From Micromonospora siamensis (GTDB taxonomy: Bacteria; Actinomycetota; Actinomycetes; Mycobacteriales; Micromonosporaceae), in NCBI RefSeq assembly GCF_900090305.1, contig NZ_LT607751.1, positions 496,001-560,000 of the forward strand: DNA of 64,000 nucleotides, given 5' to 3'. The notes beneath the pieces were generated by a model. The model saw only the letters and a program-made list of their open reading frames with translations. It did no database searches and was not told the origin of the DNA. Positions 1-7,160 of the stretch are shown piece by piece. Every line of letters begins with the position of its first letter. Position 1 is the first letter of the stretch. The position numbers and the translations under genes were made by a program.

Positions 1-373
1 AGCCCGCGCCGAGCAGGCCCACCGGAGTGACGAAGGTGAACCGGTGGGTGACGGTCACCTCCGCGTCCCGGGTGAGGTCCGGGCCGGAGCAGCGCTGGTT
101 CAGGGCGACCTGCACGTCGTCACCGGCGACGAGCCGGGCGCGCGGGGTCGGGTCGCCGCCGAACGAGGCCACCCGGGCGCCTTCGCGGGCCGCCTCGGTG
201 ACGGTGACCTGCTGGTTGAGCAGCCGTCCGAAGTCGATGATCCCGAAGACGAGCAGGAGGAGCAGGGGCAGCACCAGCGCCATCTCGACGGCCGCCGCCC
301 CTCGATCGGCCGGCCGGCCGACGGGACGAGCCGGTTCCGGCACTCTCCCGGATCCGGATCGACCGAAGGTCAC
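1..373 (-). CDS. TadE-like pilus assembly protein (partial)
   Basis: Minor pilin-like membrane protein of a Tad (Flp) pilus; the gene runs off the left edge, so only the first 124 residues are visible. It reads from a GTG whose first base is shared with the flp stop (TAGTG), which implies translational coupling. A hydrophobic segment at about residues 27-46 starts with the pseudopilin-like AAAVEMAL and is followed by RLLNQQVTVTEAAREGAR, the characteristic post-membrane stretch of TadE proteins. Established for the family: TadE/TadF are processed by the prepilin peptidase and needed for Flp pilus biogenesis. The family call is secure; TadE versus TadF cannot be settled without the C-terminus. 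Confidence 0.85.
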   Translation of the reverse strand, partial: MTFGRSGSGRVPEPARPVGRPADRGAAAVEMALVLPLLLLLVFGIIDFGRLLNQQVTVTEAAREGARVASFGGDPTPRARLVAGDDVQVALNQRCSGPDLTRDAEVTVTHRFTFVTPVGLLGAG

Positions 374-564
374 TAGCAGTTCGCCTGGCGGGTGATCTGA
401 CGACAGGCCTCCGCGAGCCGGCCCTGGATGCTGCCACCGATGGTGAAGTAGAGGCCGACCATGACCCCGACGACCACGGCAAGGATCAGGGCGTACTCGA
501 CGGCGCTGGCACCACGGTCGCGCGTCTGCTGCCAGGCCATGACGCGGTGGATGAACTCAAGCAT
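373..564 (-). CDS. flp: Flp/Fap-type prepilin subunit
   Basis: Small major pilin of a Tad pilus, 63 residues. The type IVb processing site is visible: cleavage is expected after Gly18 (RDRG|ASAVEYALI), leaving the Glu at +5 and Tyr at +6 that Flp pilins require, followed by a hydrophobic helix at about 21-42. I chose ATG 564 over a longer reading frame from 627 because a GGAG sits 8 bases upstream of it and the short leader matches Flp pilins. Two cysteines (Cys54 and Cys63, the last residue) lie near the C-terminus. It is cotranscribed with the tadE-like gene and lies downstream of the matching prepilin peptidase on the same strand. Confidence 0.93.
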   Translation of the reverse strand: MLEFIHRVMAWQQTRDRGASAVEYALILAVVVGVMVGLYFTIGGSIQGRLAEACRQITRQANC

Positions 565-638
565 CGCGAAAGCTCCAAGGGGGATGCGCGTCGTCGTGAC
601 CGCGTGGAGGTGGTTGACGTGCAACATGGAACGAGACG

Positions 639-668
639 AGTTTTCATGCAGGTGGGGTGGGGTGTCAA
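639..668 (-). promoter_or_regulatory. Predicted promoter of flp
   Basis: On the minus strand TTGACA (668-663) is followed after 18 bases by AAAACT (644-639). This lies in an unusually AT-rich 100-bp stretch and would give a leader of about 70 bases before the flp ATG at 564. The -35 is perfect; the -10 matches only the conserved A and final T. Confidence 0.5.
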
Positions 669-760
669 TCCCATCTGTGGGACCGGAGGGCCCAGCCGAT
701 TTCCGTTTTCCACTACGTCTAAACGCGCCGAGCGGCCGATTTGGATTTCAGCCGTTCGGA

Positions 761-1501
761 CTATCGCCCTCCGGCGATGACCACCGCCGCCAGTGCACCC
801 GCGAGCATCGCCGGCCCGTACGGCACCAGCGTCTTCCGGCCGGCCCGGCGCAGCAGCACGAGGCCGAGGACCAGGGGCAGGTTCAGCAGCGGGGCGAGCA
901 CTACCCCGGCCGCCGCCGGGAACCAACCCAGCCAGCCGAGGTGCAGCCCGAGCACGGCGCCGAGCTTGACGTCGCCGAAGCCGAGCTGGGAGCGGGGCAG
1001 CAGCGCGAGTGCGAGGTAGCCGACGGTGGAGCCGAGCGCGGCGATGCCGGCGCGCAGCAGGGTCGCGCCGTCGCGCTCCGACAGCGCCGCCAGACCCAGC
1101 AGCGCCACCCCGCCGAGGAACGCCGCGCCGACCAGCGGATCAGGCAGGCGCAGCACGGCGAGGTCGACCAGGGCGAGCGGCACGGCGAGGGCGCCGAGCA
1201 GCAGGAAGGCCGGCAGCTCCGGGGCCGGCCCGACCGCGACGGCGAGGAGCACGAGCACGGCCGCGGTGAGCGGCACGGTGACCCACCACCCGGGGCGCGG
1301 ACGCCGACCGCAGGCCGGGCAGGCCCCGGAGGCCCGCCACCAGTGCGTACGCGTCGCGTCGCAGTTCGGGCAGGCGGTGCGCCAGGGCGGCTGCGGGGTG
1401 CCGTCGGGCCACTCGACCGCGTACCGCTCGACCAGGCCGGGCAGGAGCAGGCCCCAGGCCGCTCCGGCGAGTGCGACGGCGGCGAGGAGGGGGAGCGGCA
1501 C
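761..1501 (-). CDS. Prepilin peptidase (TadV/CpaA type, A24 family)
   Basis: Membrane aspartic protease that cleaves and may N-methylate Flp prepilins; 246 residues. The second catalytic aspartate is in GFGDVK (residues 174-179, Asp177); the first is probably in the LVDLAVLRLPD segment. Several membrane helices follow an N-terminal cytoplasmic insert with two CPxC pairs (ACPNC and ACPAC), the zinc-binding element found in larger type IV prepilin peptidases. GTG 1501 is the only sensible start between the divergent DUF5701 gene and the first helix. It lies upstream of flp and tadE-like on the same strand, so it is very likely the processing enzyme for them. Confidence 0.9.
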   Translation of the reverse strand: MPLPLLAAVALAGAAWGLLLPGLVERYAVEWPDGTPQPPWRTACPNCDATRTHWWRASGACPACGRRPRPGWWVTVPLTAAVLVLLAVAVGPAPELPAFLLLGALAVPLALVDLAVLRLPDPLVGAAFLGGVALLGLAALSERDGATLLRAGIAALGSTVGYLALALLPRSQLGFGDVKLGAVLGLHLGWLGWFPAAAGVVLAPLLNLPLVLGLVLLRRAGRKTLVPYGPAMLAGALAAVVIAGGR

Positions 1502-1539
1502 CGCCGAATGGTAGACCGGCGGGAATACCCGAAGCTTCC

Positions 1540-1552
1540 CGTACACTGTACG
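1540..1552. promoter_or_regulatory. Perfect 13-bp palindrome, candidate repressor operator
   Basis: CGTACACTGTACG is a perfect palindrome around a central C, located between the divergent prepilin peptidase (start 1501) and DUF5701 (start 1580) genes. Short palindromes of this GTACA-N-TGTAC shape are typical of dimeric repressor sites such as TetR-family operators. It sits where it could control either gene. Confidence 0.45.
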
Positions 1553-1579
1553 GTAGAGGGTACGACTAGGGAGGCCGCC

Positions 1580-2245
1580 GTGACCGCACCGTTCGACGCC
1601 GGAACCGAGTTCGACCGTCAGGTCGCCACACTGATCGAAAAGGGCTACCCGGAGCTGGCCGGGCTGAGCACCGACGAGTTCGCCGAGCTGGTGACGCCAC
1701 TGCGCGTGACCGCGCTGGACCGGGCCGCCGCGCTGCCGGCCCCCACCCCGGACCGGGTGCCGTTCGTGCTGGTGGTGACCCGGGAGCTGATCGGCGTCGA
1801 CGAGCGCCTGGCCCGCACCGCGCTGGTCGGCAAGCGCAACCCGAAGCCCGGCGTCCGGGACAAGAACTTCCCCGACAAGGACCTGCCGACCTTCGACCCG
1901 ATCAAGGAGCTGGAGGTGCCGGCCGGGCCGGCGTACCTGCTCTTCGAGGTGGATCGCGGCGCGGACCTGGTCAACCTCGCGCCGGCCGCCGCGGTGGAGG
2001 CGCTGGCCGCGCGGGACGGGCTGCCGATCAGCATCGACGAGGGCATCGCCCTGGTCACCCAGCACCCGGAGGTCCTGGAGAAGAACAAGTGCTTCTCCCT
2101 GGTCGGGTCGCGCTGCGGTGACCGGCGGGTGCCTGCGCTCTGGATCAGCCAGAACGCGCCCAAGCTCGGCTGGTGCTGGTACGGCAACCCGCACACCTGG
2201 CTCGGCTCCGCCTCCGCCCACCCCGTCCGCACCGGCCTGAGCTGA
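1580..2245 (+). CDS. DUF5701 family protein
   Basis: Conserved actinobacterial protein of unknown function, 221 residues, soluble and without signal peptide. Recognisable stretches include FDRQVATLIEKGYPELAGL near the N-terminus, the VGKRNPKPGVRDKNFPDKDL loop at about 95-115, and a C-terminal CFSLVGSRCGDRRVPALWIS block. The GTG at 1580 is preceded by AGGGA seven bases upstream; a longer open frame extends back through the divergent gene but has no coding character. The pattern matches proteins annotated DUF5701; I cannot give a biochemical role. Confidence 0.85.
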   Translation: MTAPFDAGTEFDRQVATLIEKGYPELAGLSTDEFAELVTPLRVTALDRAAALPAPTPDRVPFVLVVTRELIGVDERLARTALVGKRNPKPGVRDKNFPDKDLPTFDPIKELEVPAGPAYLLFEVDRGADLVNLAPAAAVEALAARDGLPISIDEGIALVTQHPEVLEKNKCFSLVGSRCGDRRVPALWISQNAPKLGWCWYGNPHTWLGSASAHPVRTGLS

Positions 2246-2255
2246 GCCGAACACT

Positions 2256-2303
2256 TCGGGGAAGTTGCCGCCTCGACACCGAGTCAGGCAGCAACTTCCC
2301 CGG
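2256..2303. terminator. Bidirectional hairpin between convergent genes
   Basis: A perfect 12-bp inverted repeat (CGGGGAAGTTGC at 2257-2268, its complement at 2291-2302) with a 22-base loop lies 11 bases after the DUF5701 stop and 15 bases after the convergent Uma2 gene. No U-tract follows. Confidence 0.75.
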
Positions 2304-2317
2304 AGCTGCCTGATCGG

Positions 2318-2869
2318 TCAGAAGATTTCGCTGAGCGGCAGCTCCAGCGGGAAGGGTGTTTCACTGTGCCAGGGCTCGGTGCCGGTCACCACGGCCGCCT
2401 CCCGGTAGACGCCGCCGACGTTGCGCAGCACGGTGAGGCTCTGCTTACGCGGCTCGACCAGCCAGTACGTCGGGATGTCGGCAACGGCGTACTCGTGGCG
2501 CTTCAGCACCAGGTCGCGGCCCGCGTTGCCGGGCGGGACGACCTCCACCACCAGCAGCACGTCGGCCGGGTCGAGCGCCGGGCCGCCGCGATCCAGCGCC
2601 TCCTCCCGGGCCACGAAGAGGTCGGGGACGAAGTACGAGGAGCGCTTCGCACTGACCCCGATGTCCTGCCCGACGAGGAGGCCGGCCGGGGCCTGCCGGT
2701 CCAGCAGTCGACGGAGGCGGTTGGCGACCGCGCCGTGGAAGACGTCCGCGTGGGGGGACACCAACAGACTCCCGTCGAAGATCTCGTAGTCCTGGCCGTC
2801 GTCGGGGAGATCCGGCAGGTCGTCGACCGTCCAGGCGGCTCCCCGGTCGGGCCGGGCGGGGCTCGTCAC
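2318..2869 (-). CDS. Uma2 family (DUF820) endonuclease-like protein
   Basis: PD-(D/E)XK-fold protein of the Uma2/DUF820 family, 183 residues. Visible family marks are YEIFDGSLLVSP near the N-terminus, the catalytic-type FVPDLFVA (Asp) and LLVVEVVPPGN (Glu) strands followed by a Lys in VLKRHEYA, and the closing YWLVEP strand. Uma2 proteins are common and multicopy in cyanobacteria and actinobacteria; their biological role is not settled. A strong GGAGG lies 7 bases before the GTG at 2869, while the GTG at 2875 is only one base from it, so 2869 is preferred. Confidence 0.88.
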   Translation of the reverse strand: MTSPARPDRGAAWTVDDLPDLPDDGQDYEIFDGSLLVSPHADVFHGAVANRLRRLLDRQAPAGLLVGQDIGVSAKRSSYFVPDLFVAREEALDRGGPALDPADVLLVVEVVPPGNAGRDLVLKRHEYAVADIPTYWLVEPRKQSLTVLRNVGGVYREAAVVTGTEPWHSETPFPLELPLSEIF

Positions 2870-2913
2870 CGTCACACCTCCTCTCTACCGGACCACCCTG
2901 ACACTCACACCGG

Positions 2914-2994
2914 TCGTCCACAACGAAGCTCACCGACCAGCGCCGTCCACCGGGTTGTCCACAGGTGTGGCGGGTTCTCCACAGGTTGTTCACA
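2914..2994 (+). promoter_or_regulatory. Cluster of four DnaA-box-like 9-mers
   Basis: Four same-strand nonamers occur in 81 bases: TCGTCCACA (2914-2922), TTGTCCACA (2955-2963), TTCTCCACA (2975-2983) and TTGTTCACA (2986-2994). The second equals the high-GC actinobacterial DnaA-box consensus; the others differ by one base. They lie upstream of the response-regulator gene. Whether DnaA binds is untested. Confidence 0.5.
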
Positions 2995-3025
2995 ACGTGC
3001 GCCCCCGATCTCCACGGCCGCTGCC

Positions 3026-3031
3026 TACAGT
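3026..3031 (+). promoter_or_regulatory. -10 element of the response-regulator gene
   Basis: TACAGT ends 8 bases before the ATG at 3040, so transcription would begin at or very near the start codon. Confidence 0.5.
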
Positions 3032-3039
3032 TCCGAGCC

Positions 3040-3717
3040 ATGAGGGAACGCCGGGTACTGGTCGTCGAGGACGAGCGGACCATCGCCGAGTCGGTCGCCG
3101 CCCGCCTGCGCGCCGAGGGTTTCACCGTGGACATCGCCGGTGACGGCCCGTCGGCCGTCGAGCGGTTCCGCAGCGGCCGGCCCGACCTCGTCGTACTCGA
3201 TGTGATGCTGCCGGGGTTCGACGGCCTGGAGGTGTGCCGGCGGATCCAGGCCGAGCGACCGGTGCCGGTGCTCATGCTGACCGCGCGGGACGACGAGACC
3301 GACCTGCTGGTGGGGCTGGCGGTGGGTGCCGACGACTACCTGACCAAGCCGTTCTCGATGCGGGAGCTGGCCGCCCGGGTGCACGTGCTGCTGCGCCGGA
3401 TGGACCGGGCCTCGGCCGGTGAGCAGCCCGCGCTGCGGCTCGGCGACATCGAGATCAGCGAGGCCGAGCGGCGGGTCCGCCGCGGCGGTGCCGAGGTGCA
3501 TCTGACCCCCACCGAGTTCGACCTGCTGGTGCACCTGGCCCGCCGGCCGCGGACCGTGTTGCCCCGGGAACGCCTGCTCGCGGACGTGTGGGGCTGGGCC
3601 GACGGCTCGGGCACCCGCACGGTGGACAGCCACGTCAAGGCGTTGCGCCGCAAGCTGGGGCCGGACCTGATCCGCACGGTGCACGGCGTCGGGTACGCGC
3701 TGGAGGTGCCGGCGTGA
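3040..3717 (+). CDS. OmpR/PhoB-type response regulator
   Basis: DNA-binding response regulator, 225 residues. Receiver domain at about 5-118 with acidic residues in VVEDE, phosphoacceptor Asp54 (VVLDVMLPG) and the conserved Lys in DYLTKPFS; winged-helix trans_reg_C domain at about 130-223 with TPTEFDLLVHLAR and the GVGYALE hairpin. The ATG at 3040 begins MRERRVLVVEDE, the standard N-terminus, and has no ribosome site but a -10 box just upstream. Its stop overlaps the start of the histidine kinase (GTGA), so the two form one regulator pair. The signal and targets are not visible. Confidence 0.95.
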   Translation: MRERRVLVVEDERTIAESVAARLRAEGFTVDIAGDGPSAVERFRSGRPDLVVLDVMLPGFDGLEVCRRIQAERPVPVLMLTARDDETDLLVGLAVGADDYLTKPFSMRELAARVHVLLRRMDRASAGEQPALRLGDIEISEAERRVRRGGAEVHLTPTEFDLLVHLARRPRTVLPRERLLADVWGWADGSGTRTVDSHVKALRRKLGPDLIRTVHGVGYALEVPA

Positions 3718-4802
3718 CCCGGGTGACCAGGGCTGTCGCGGTGACGGACTGGCTGGACCGGGTGCTGCCCCGGCCGCTGGACCCGGTCCGCTCGATCAAG
3801 GCGAAGCTCGGCTTCCTGCTGGTCGCCTCCGGCACCACCGGGCTGGCGTACTTCTGGTGGGTGATCGGCTGGGTGCCGCCGATGACGTCCGTGACGGCGA
3901 TCGGCCTGGCGCTGTTCACGTCCCAGGTGCTGGCGCACGGGATGACCTCGCCGCTGCGGGAGATGACCGCCGCCGCCGGGGCGATGGCCCGGGGCGACTA
4001 CACCCGGCGGGTCCGGGCCACCTCCCGGGACGAGGTGGGTGAGCTGGCGCTCGCGTTCAACAAGATGGCCGAGGACCTGGCCGCGGCCGACCAGCGGCGG
4101 CGCGAGCTGATCGCGAACGTCTCGCACGAGTTGCGTACGCCGATCACCGCCCTGCAGGGCGTGCTGGAGAACATGGTCGACGGGGTGGCGGCCCCGGAGC
4201 CGGCGGCGCTGCGTACCGCGCTCGGCCAGACCGAACGGCTCGGGCACCTGGTGGCCGACCTGCTCGACCTGTCCCGGTTGGACGCCGGGGTGGTGCCGTT
4301 GCGCCGGGCCCGGATCGACGTCGCGGACTTCCTCGACGAGGCGATCGGGCACGCGGCGGCGGCCGCCGCCGGGGCCGGCCGGGAGGTCCGGTTCCGGCTG
4401 GAGCCGCTGCCGGGACCGCTGGCCGTCTCCGCCGATCCGGACCGGTTGCACCAGGTCTTCGCCAACCTGCTGGACAACGCGGCCCGGCACAGTCCCCGGG
4501 GCGGCGCCGTGCTGGTAACCGCCGAGGAGCGGGCCGGGCAGCTGCACTTCGAGGTGAGCGACGAGGGCGAGGGGATCCCGGTCGCCGACCGTCCCCGGGT
4601 CTTCGAACGGTTCACCCGCGGCGACCGCTCCGGCGGCGGCGGCACCGGCCTCGGCCTGGCCATCGCCCGTTGGGTCGTGGAGCTGCACGGCGGCACCATC
4701 CGGGTACGCGAACCCGCCACGCCGGCCGGCGACGGGCGCGGCGGCTGCCGGATCCAGGTGTCGCTCCCCCTCACCACCGTCGGAACGGGAGAAGCCGCAT
4801 GA
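3714..4802 (+). CDS. HAMP-domain sensor histidine kinase
   Basis: Membrane sensor kinase, 362 residues, partner of the preceding regulator. Two closely spaced helices (about 32-51 and 55-76) leave almost no extracytoplasmic loop, so it probably senses in the membrane or through a partner. HAMP follows at about 76-128, the phosphoacceptor His138 lies in NVSHELRTPI, and the ATPase shows an N box (NLLDNAARHS), G1 (DEGEGI), F (FERF) and G2 (GGGTGLGLAI). Start GTG 3714 overlaps the regulator stop, and its own stop overlaps the next ATG (ATGA): three coupled genes. The downstream membrane protein may belong to the same response. Confidence 0.93.
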   Translation: MTRVTRAVAVTDWLDRVLPRPLDPVRSIKAKLGFLLVASGTTGLAYFWWVIGWVPPMTSVTAIGLALFTSQVLAHGMTSPLREMTAAAGAMARGDYTRRVRATSRDEVGELALAFNKMAEDLAAADQRRRELIANVSHELRTPITALQGVLENMVDGVAAPEPAALRTALGQTERLGHLVADLLDLSRLDAGVVPLRRARIDVADFLDEAIGHAAAAAAGAGREVRFRLEPLPGPLAVSADPDRLHQVFANLLDNAARHSPRGGAVLVTAEERAGQLHFEVSDEGEGIPVADRPRVFERFTRGDRSGGGGTGLGLAIARWVVELHGGTIRVREPATPAGDGRGGCRIQVSLPLTTVGTGEAA

Positions 4803-6658
4803 CCACTCCGCCCCAGCCCGCCTCCGGCGAGCCGTCGCCGCACCGACCCGTGCCGCAGCCGGCGACGAGCGGCGCCCCATCGGTGCCGGCGACCGCCGGG
4901 CCGGGCGCCCCGCCGCCACCGGCGGGACCACCCGCGTGGCCCGCCCTGGGACCGTCGGCGACGCCGGCACCGGGCCCGGCGGGACCGCCCGCGTCGGCCG
5001 CACCGGGCCGGCCGGGACCACCGGGTACGCCGGCCCTGCCGCGACCGGTCCCGCTCCCGCCGTCGGAGTGGCAGCTCCGCTGGCCGGGCCCGACCGCTCC
5101 AGCGCCTCCGAAGGTGCTCGCCGCGGTGGGCGTCGCCGCCCTGGTGGCGGCGGTGGCGGTGCCCCTGGACCGGCCCGGGCTGGGCTGGCCGGTGGCCGGC
5201 CTCGCGGCGACGACCGCCCTGGTCACGGCCACCATGCGTCGTGGCGACGGGTCTGCGGCACCCGGCGGTGGGCTCGCCGGCCGGCCGGCTGATCCCGCGC
5301 CGGGCACGACCGACACCGGCGGGGTGGCGAAGGACACCGCCCGTCCCGGCGCCACGGGGGCGCCGGGACGGGCGGACCAACCGCTGACCGGCCGGGCCGC
5401 GCGGGGTGCCTGGGCGGTGGCCGCGCTCGCGCTGCTCGCGGTGGGGGCGGTACGCGACGCCGGCTGGCTCGTCGTGCTCTGCCTGCTGGCCGCCGCGCCG
5501 GTCGCGGCCCTGGCGGTGGCCGGCGGGCGGACCGGACGCGGCATGCTCACCGCCGTCCGCATGTCGGCGGTGGCCCCGGCCCGGTCCCTGCCCTGGGCCC
5601 GCCGGTCGATGTCGGCGGCGAACGCGGGGGCGACCGTCGGCCGCTCGCTGGTCAGCGTGGCGGTGTCGATCGCCCTGCTGGTCGTGTTCGGGTTGCTCTT
5701 CTCCTCCGCCGACGCCGTCTTCGCCGGCCTGGTCACCGACCTGGTGCCGGCGGGCTCCCCGCCGGACCTGCTGGGCTGGGGAGTTCGCCTGCTGGTGGCG
5801 GGGCCGCTGCTGCTCGGCGGGGCGTACCTGCTGGCCGCGCCGCCGCGCCTTGCCGACCTGCGGTTCGCGCCGGGCCGGCCGGTCCGGCGGCGGGAGTGGG
5901 TGCTGCCGTTGGCGCTGCTCGACGCGCTCTTCGCGGTGTTCGTGCTGGTGCAGCTCACCGTGCTGTTCGGCGGCTCCGATCACGTGCTGCGCACCGGCGG
6001 GCTGACCTACGCCGAGTACGCCCGGAGCGGTTTCTGGCAGCTCCTCGCCGTCTCCGGGCTCACCCTGCTGGTGATCGGCGGCGCCGCCCGCTGGGCGCCC
6101 CGGACCACCCGCGCCGACCGGCTCCTGATCCGCGTCCTGCTCGGCGCGCTCACCGCGCTCAGCCTGGTGGTGGTCGCCTCAGCGCTCTACCGGGTGCGGG
6201 TCTACACCGACGCGTACGGGGCGACCCGGCTGCGGCTCTTCGTGGCGACGGTCGAGTGCTGCCTCGGCCTGCTCTTCGGCTACGTCGGGGTGGCCGTGCT
6301 GCGGCTGCGGGCCGGCTGGCTGCCCGCCCTGGCCGCCGGTACGGCGGTGGCCGCCCTGCTCACCCTGGCCGTGCTGAACCCGGACCGGTTGATCGCCGAG
6401 CAGAACGTCGACCGGTACCTGCGTTCCGGCCGGCTGGACGCGGGTTACCTGGCCGGGCTCTCCGCCGACGCGGCGCCGGCCCTGGCCCGGCTGCCCGAGC
6501 CGCAGCGTTCCTGCGCGCTGGACGGCATCCGGGACCGGTTGGTGACCGAGGACGACTGGCGGACCGTGAACCTGGGCCGGGCGCGGGCGCGGCAGTTGCT
6601 GGACGCCCACCCGATTCTCACCGCCGGCCTCACCTGCCCGTGGCCGCAGCGCTGGTGA
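4799..6658 (+). CDS. DUF4153/DUF4173 multi-pass membrane protein
   Basis: Integral membrane protein of 619 residues. The first 110 residues are a Pro/Ala/Gly-rich cytoplasmic tail, followed by roughly ten hydrophobic helices to about residue 525 and a soluble C-terminal domain of about 90 residues containing an RxPEPQRSCALDGI segment. Helix arrangement and the FxxVQLTVLFGGSDHVLRTGGLTYAEYARSGFW-type core, of which GLTYAEYARSGF is the signature, match DUF4153/DUF4173 proteins. It overlaps the kinase stop by four bases and is therefore coupled to the two-component system. Function is unknown. Confidence 0.85.
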   Translation: MTTPPQPASGEPSPHRPVPQPATSGAPSVPATAGPGAPPPPAGPPAWPALGPSATPAPGPAGPPASAAPGRPGPPGTPALPRPVPLPPSEWQLRWPGPTAPAPPKVLAAVGVAALVAAVAVPLDRPGLGWPVAGLAATTALVTATMRRGDGSAAPGGGLAGRPADPAPGTTDTGGVAKDTARPGATGAPGRADQPLTGRAARGAWAVAALALLAVGAVRDAGWLVVLCLLAAAPVAALAVAGGRTGRGMLTAVRMSAVAPARSLPWARRSMSAANAGATVGRSLVSVAVSIALLVVFGLLFSSADAVFAGLVTDLVPAGSPPDLLGWGVRLLVAGPLLLGGAYLLAAPPRLADLRFAPGRPVRRREWVLPLALLDALFAVFVLVQLTVLFGGSDHVLRTGGLTYAEYARSGFWQLLAVSGLTLLVIGGAARWAPRTTRADRLLIRVLLGALTALSLVVVASALYRVRVYTDAYGATRLRLFVATVECCLGLLFGYVGVAVLRLRAGWLPALAAGTAVAALLTLAVLNPDRLIAEQNVDRYLRSGRLDAGYLAGLSADAAPALARLPEPQRSCALDGIRDRLVTEDDWRTVNLGRARARQLLDAHPILTAGLTCPWPQRW

Positions 6659-6669
6659 CCGGCCCGCCC

Positions 6670-6697
6670 TTGACAATCCCGTTGATCGGGCGAGACT
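6670..6697 (+). promoter_or_regulatory. Predicted promoter of the first symporter module
   Basis: A perfect TTGACA (6670-6675) is followed after 16 bases by GAGACT (6692-6697), which keeps the key A and T of the -10. The predicted transcription start falls on or beside the GTG at 6704, so the message would be leaderless. Confidence 0.45.
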
Positions 6698-6703
6698 GCC
6701 GGG

Positions 6704-7159
6704 GTGGCGGTACCTGACGAGCCGGGCGCGCCGGGGCGGGACGGCACCGTCCCGGCCGCGCCGGTGCCCGGGCCCCGGCCACCGGTCCCGACACCGGCCG
6801 GACGGGCCCGGATCGTGCTCGCCGAGGTACGCCGGGACAGCCGGGCCGACCGGACCCGCAGCGAGCTGACCCAGCAGACCCGGATCGGGGAGACCCTGGT
6901 CAGCGGCCTGGTACGCGCGCAGCTGACGTTGGCGCTGCGCCTGTCGGCGGTGGTGCTGATCGCGCTGGGCGGGCTGCCCTGGCTCTTCGCGATCGCGCCG
7001 AGCCTGGGGCGTACGACGGTGTTCGGGGTGAACCTGCCGTGGCTGCTGCTCGGGGTCTTCTCCTTCCCGTTCCTGATCGTGGTCGGTTGGGCGTACGTGC
7101 GGCTGGCCGAACGCAACGAGCAGGACTTCACCGACCTGGTCCAGCGGCCGGAGCGCTGA
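6704..7159 (+). CDS. Small two-helix membrane protein, DUF485-like, symporter partner
   Basis: Membrane protein of 151 residues. A 65-residue Pro/Arg-rich N-terminal part is followed by two hydrophobic helices (about 70-95 and 108-132, the second ending GWAYVRLAERN). This helix pair and the gene order, one base before a sodium/solute symporter, match DUF485 proteins that accompany acetate-type symporters; the sequence is more diverged than the second copy at 16392. There is no ribosome site at GTG 6704, but a promoter fits a leaderless start. Role inferred only from context: assembly or regulation of the adjacent transporter. Confidence 0.75.
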   Translation: MAVPDEPGAPGRDGTVPAAPVPGPRPPVPTPAGRARIVLAEVRRDSRADRTRSELTQQTRIGETLVSGLVRAQLTLALRLSAVVLIALGGLPWLFAIAPSLGRTTVFGVNLPWLLLGVFSFPFLIVVGWAYVRLAERNEQDFTDLVQRPER

Positions 7160-7160
7160 G

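Noticed and set aside
611..627. Second possible parS-like sequence (TGTTGCACGTCAACCA on the minus strand)
   Set aside because: Three mismatches to the consensus, one of them in the palindromic core; not convincing.
761..2254. 497-codon minus-strand frame joining the DUF5701 region to the prepilin peptidase
   Set aside because: Only the last 246 codons have protein character (GFGD motif, CPxC pairs); the first half is antisense to a real plus-strand gene.
2318..2869. Uma2 gene as part of a mobile element
   Set aside because: No flanking inverted repeats, target duplication or transposase; base composition equals the neighbours.
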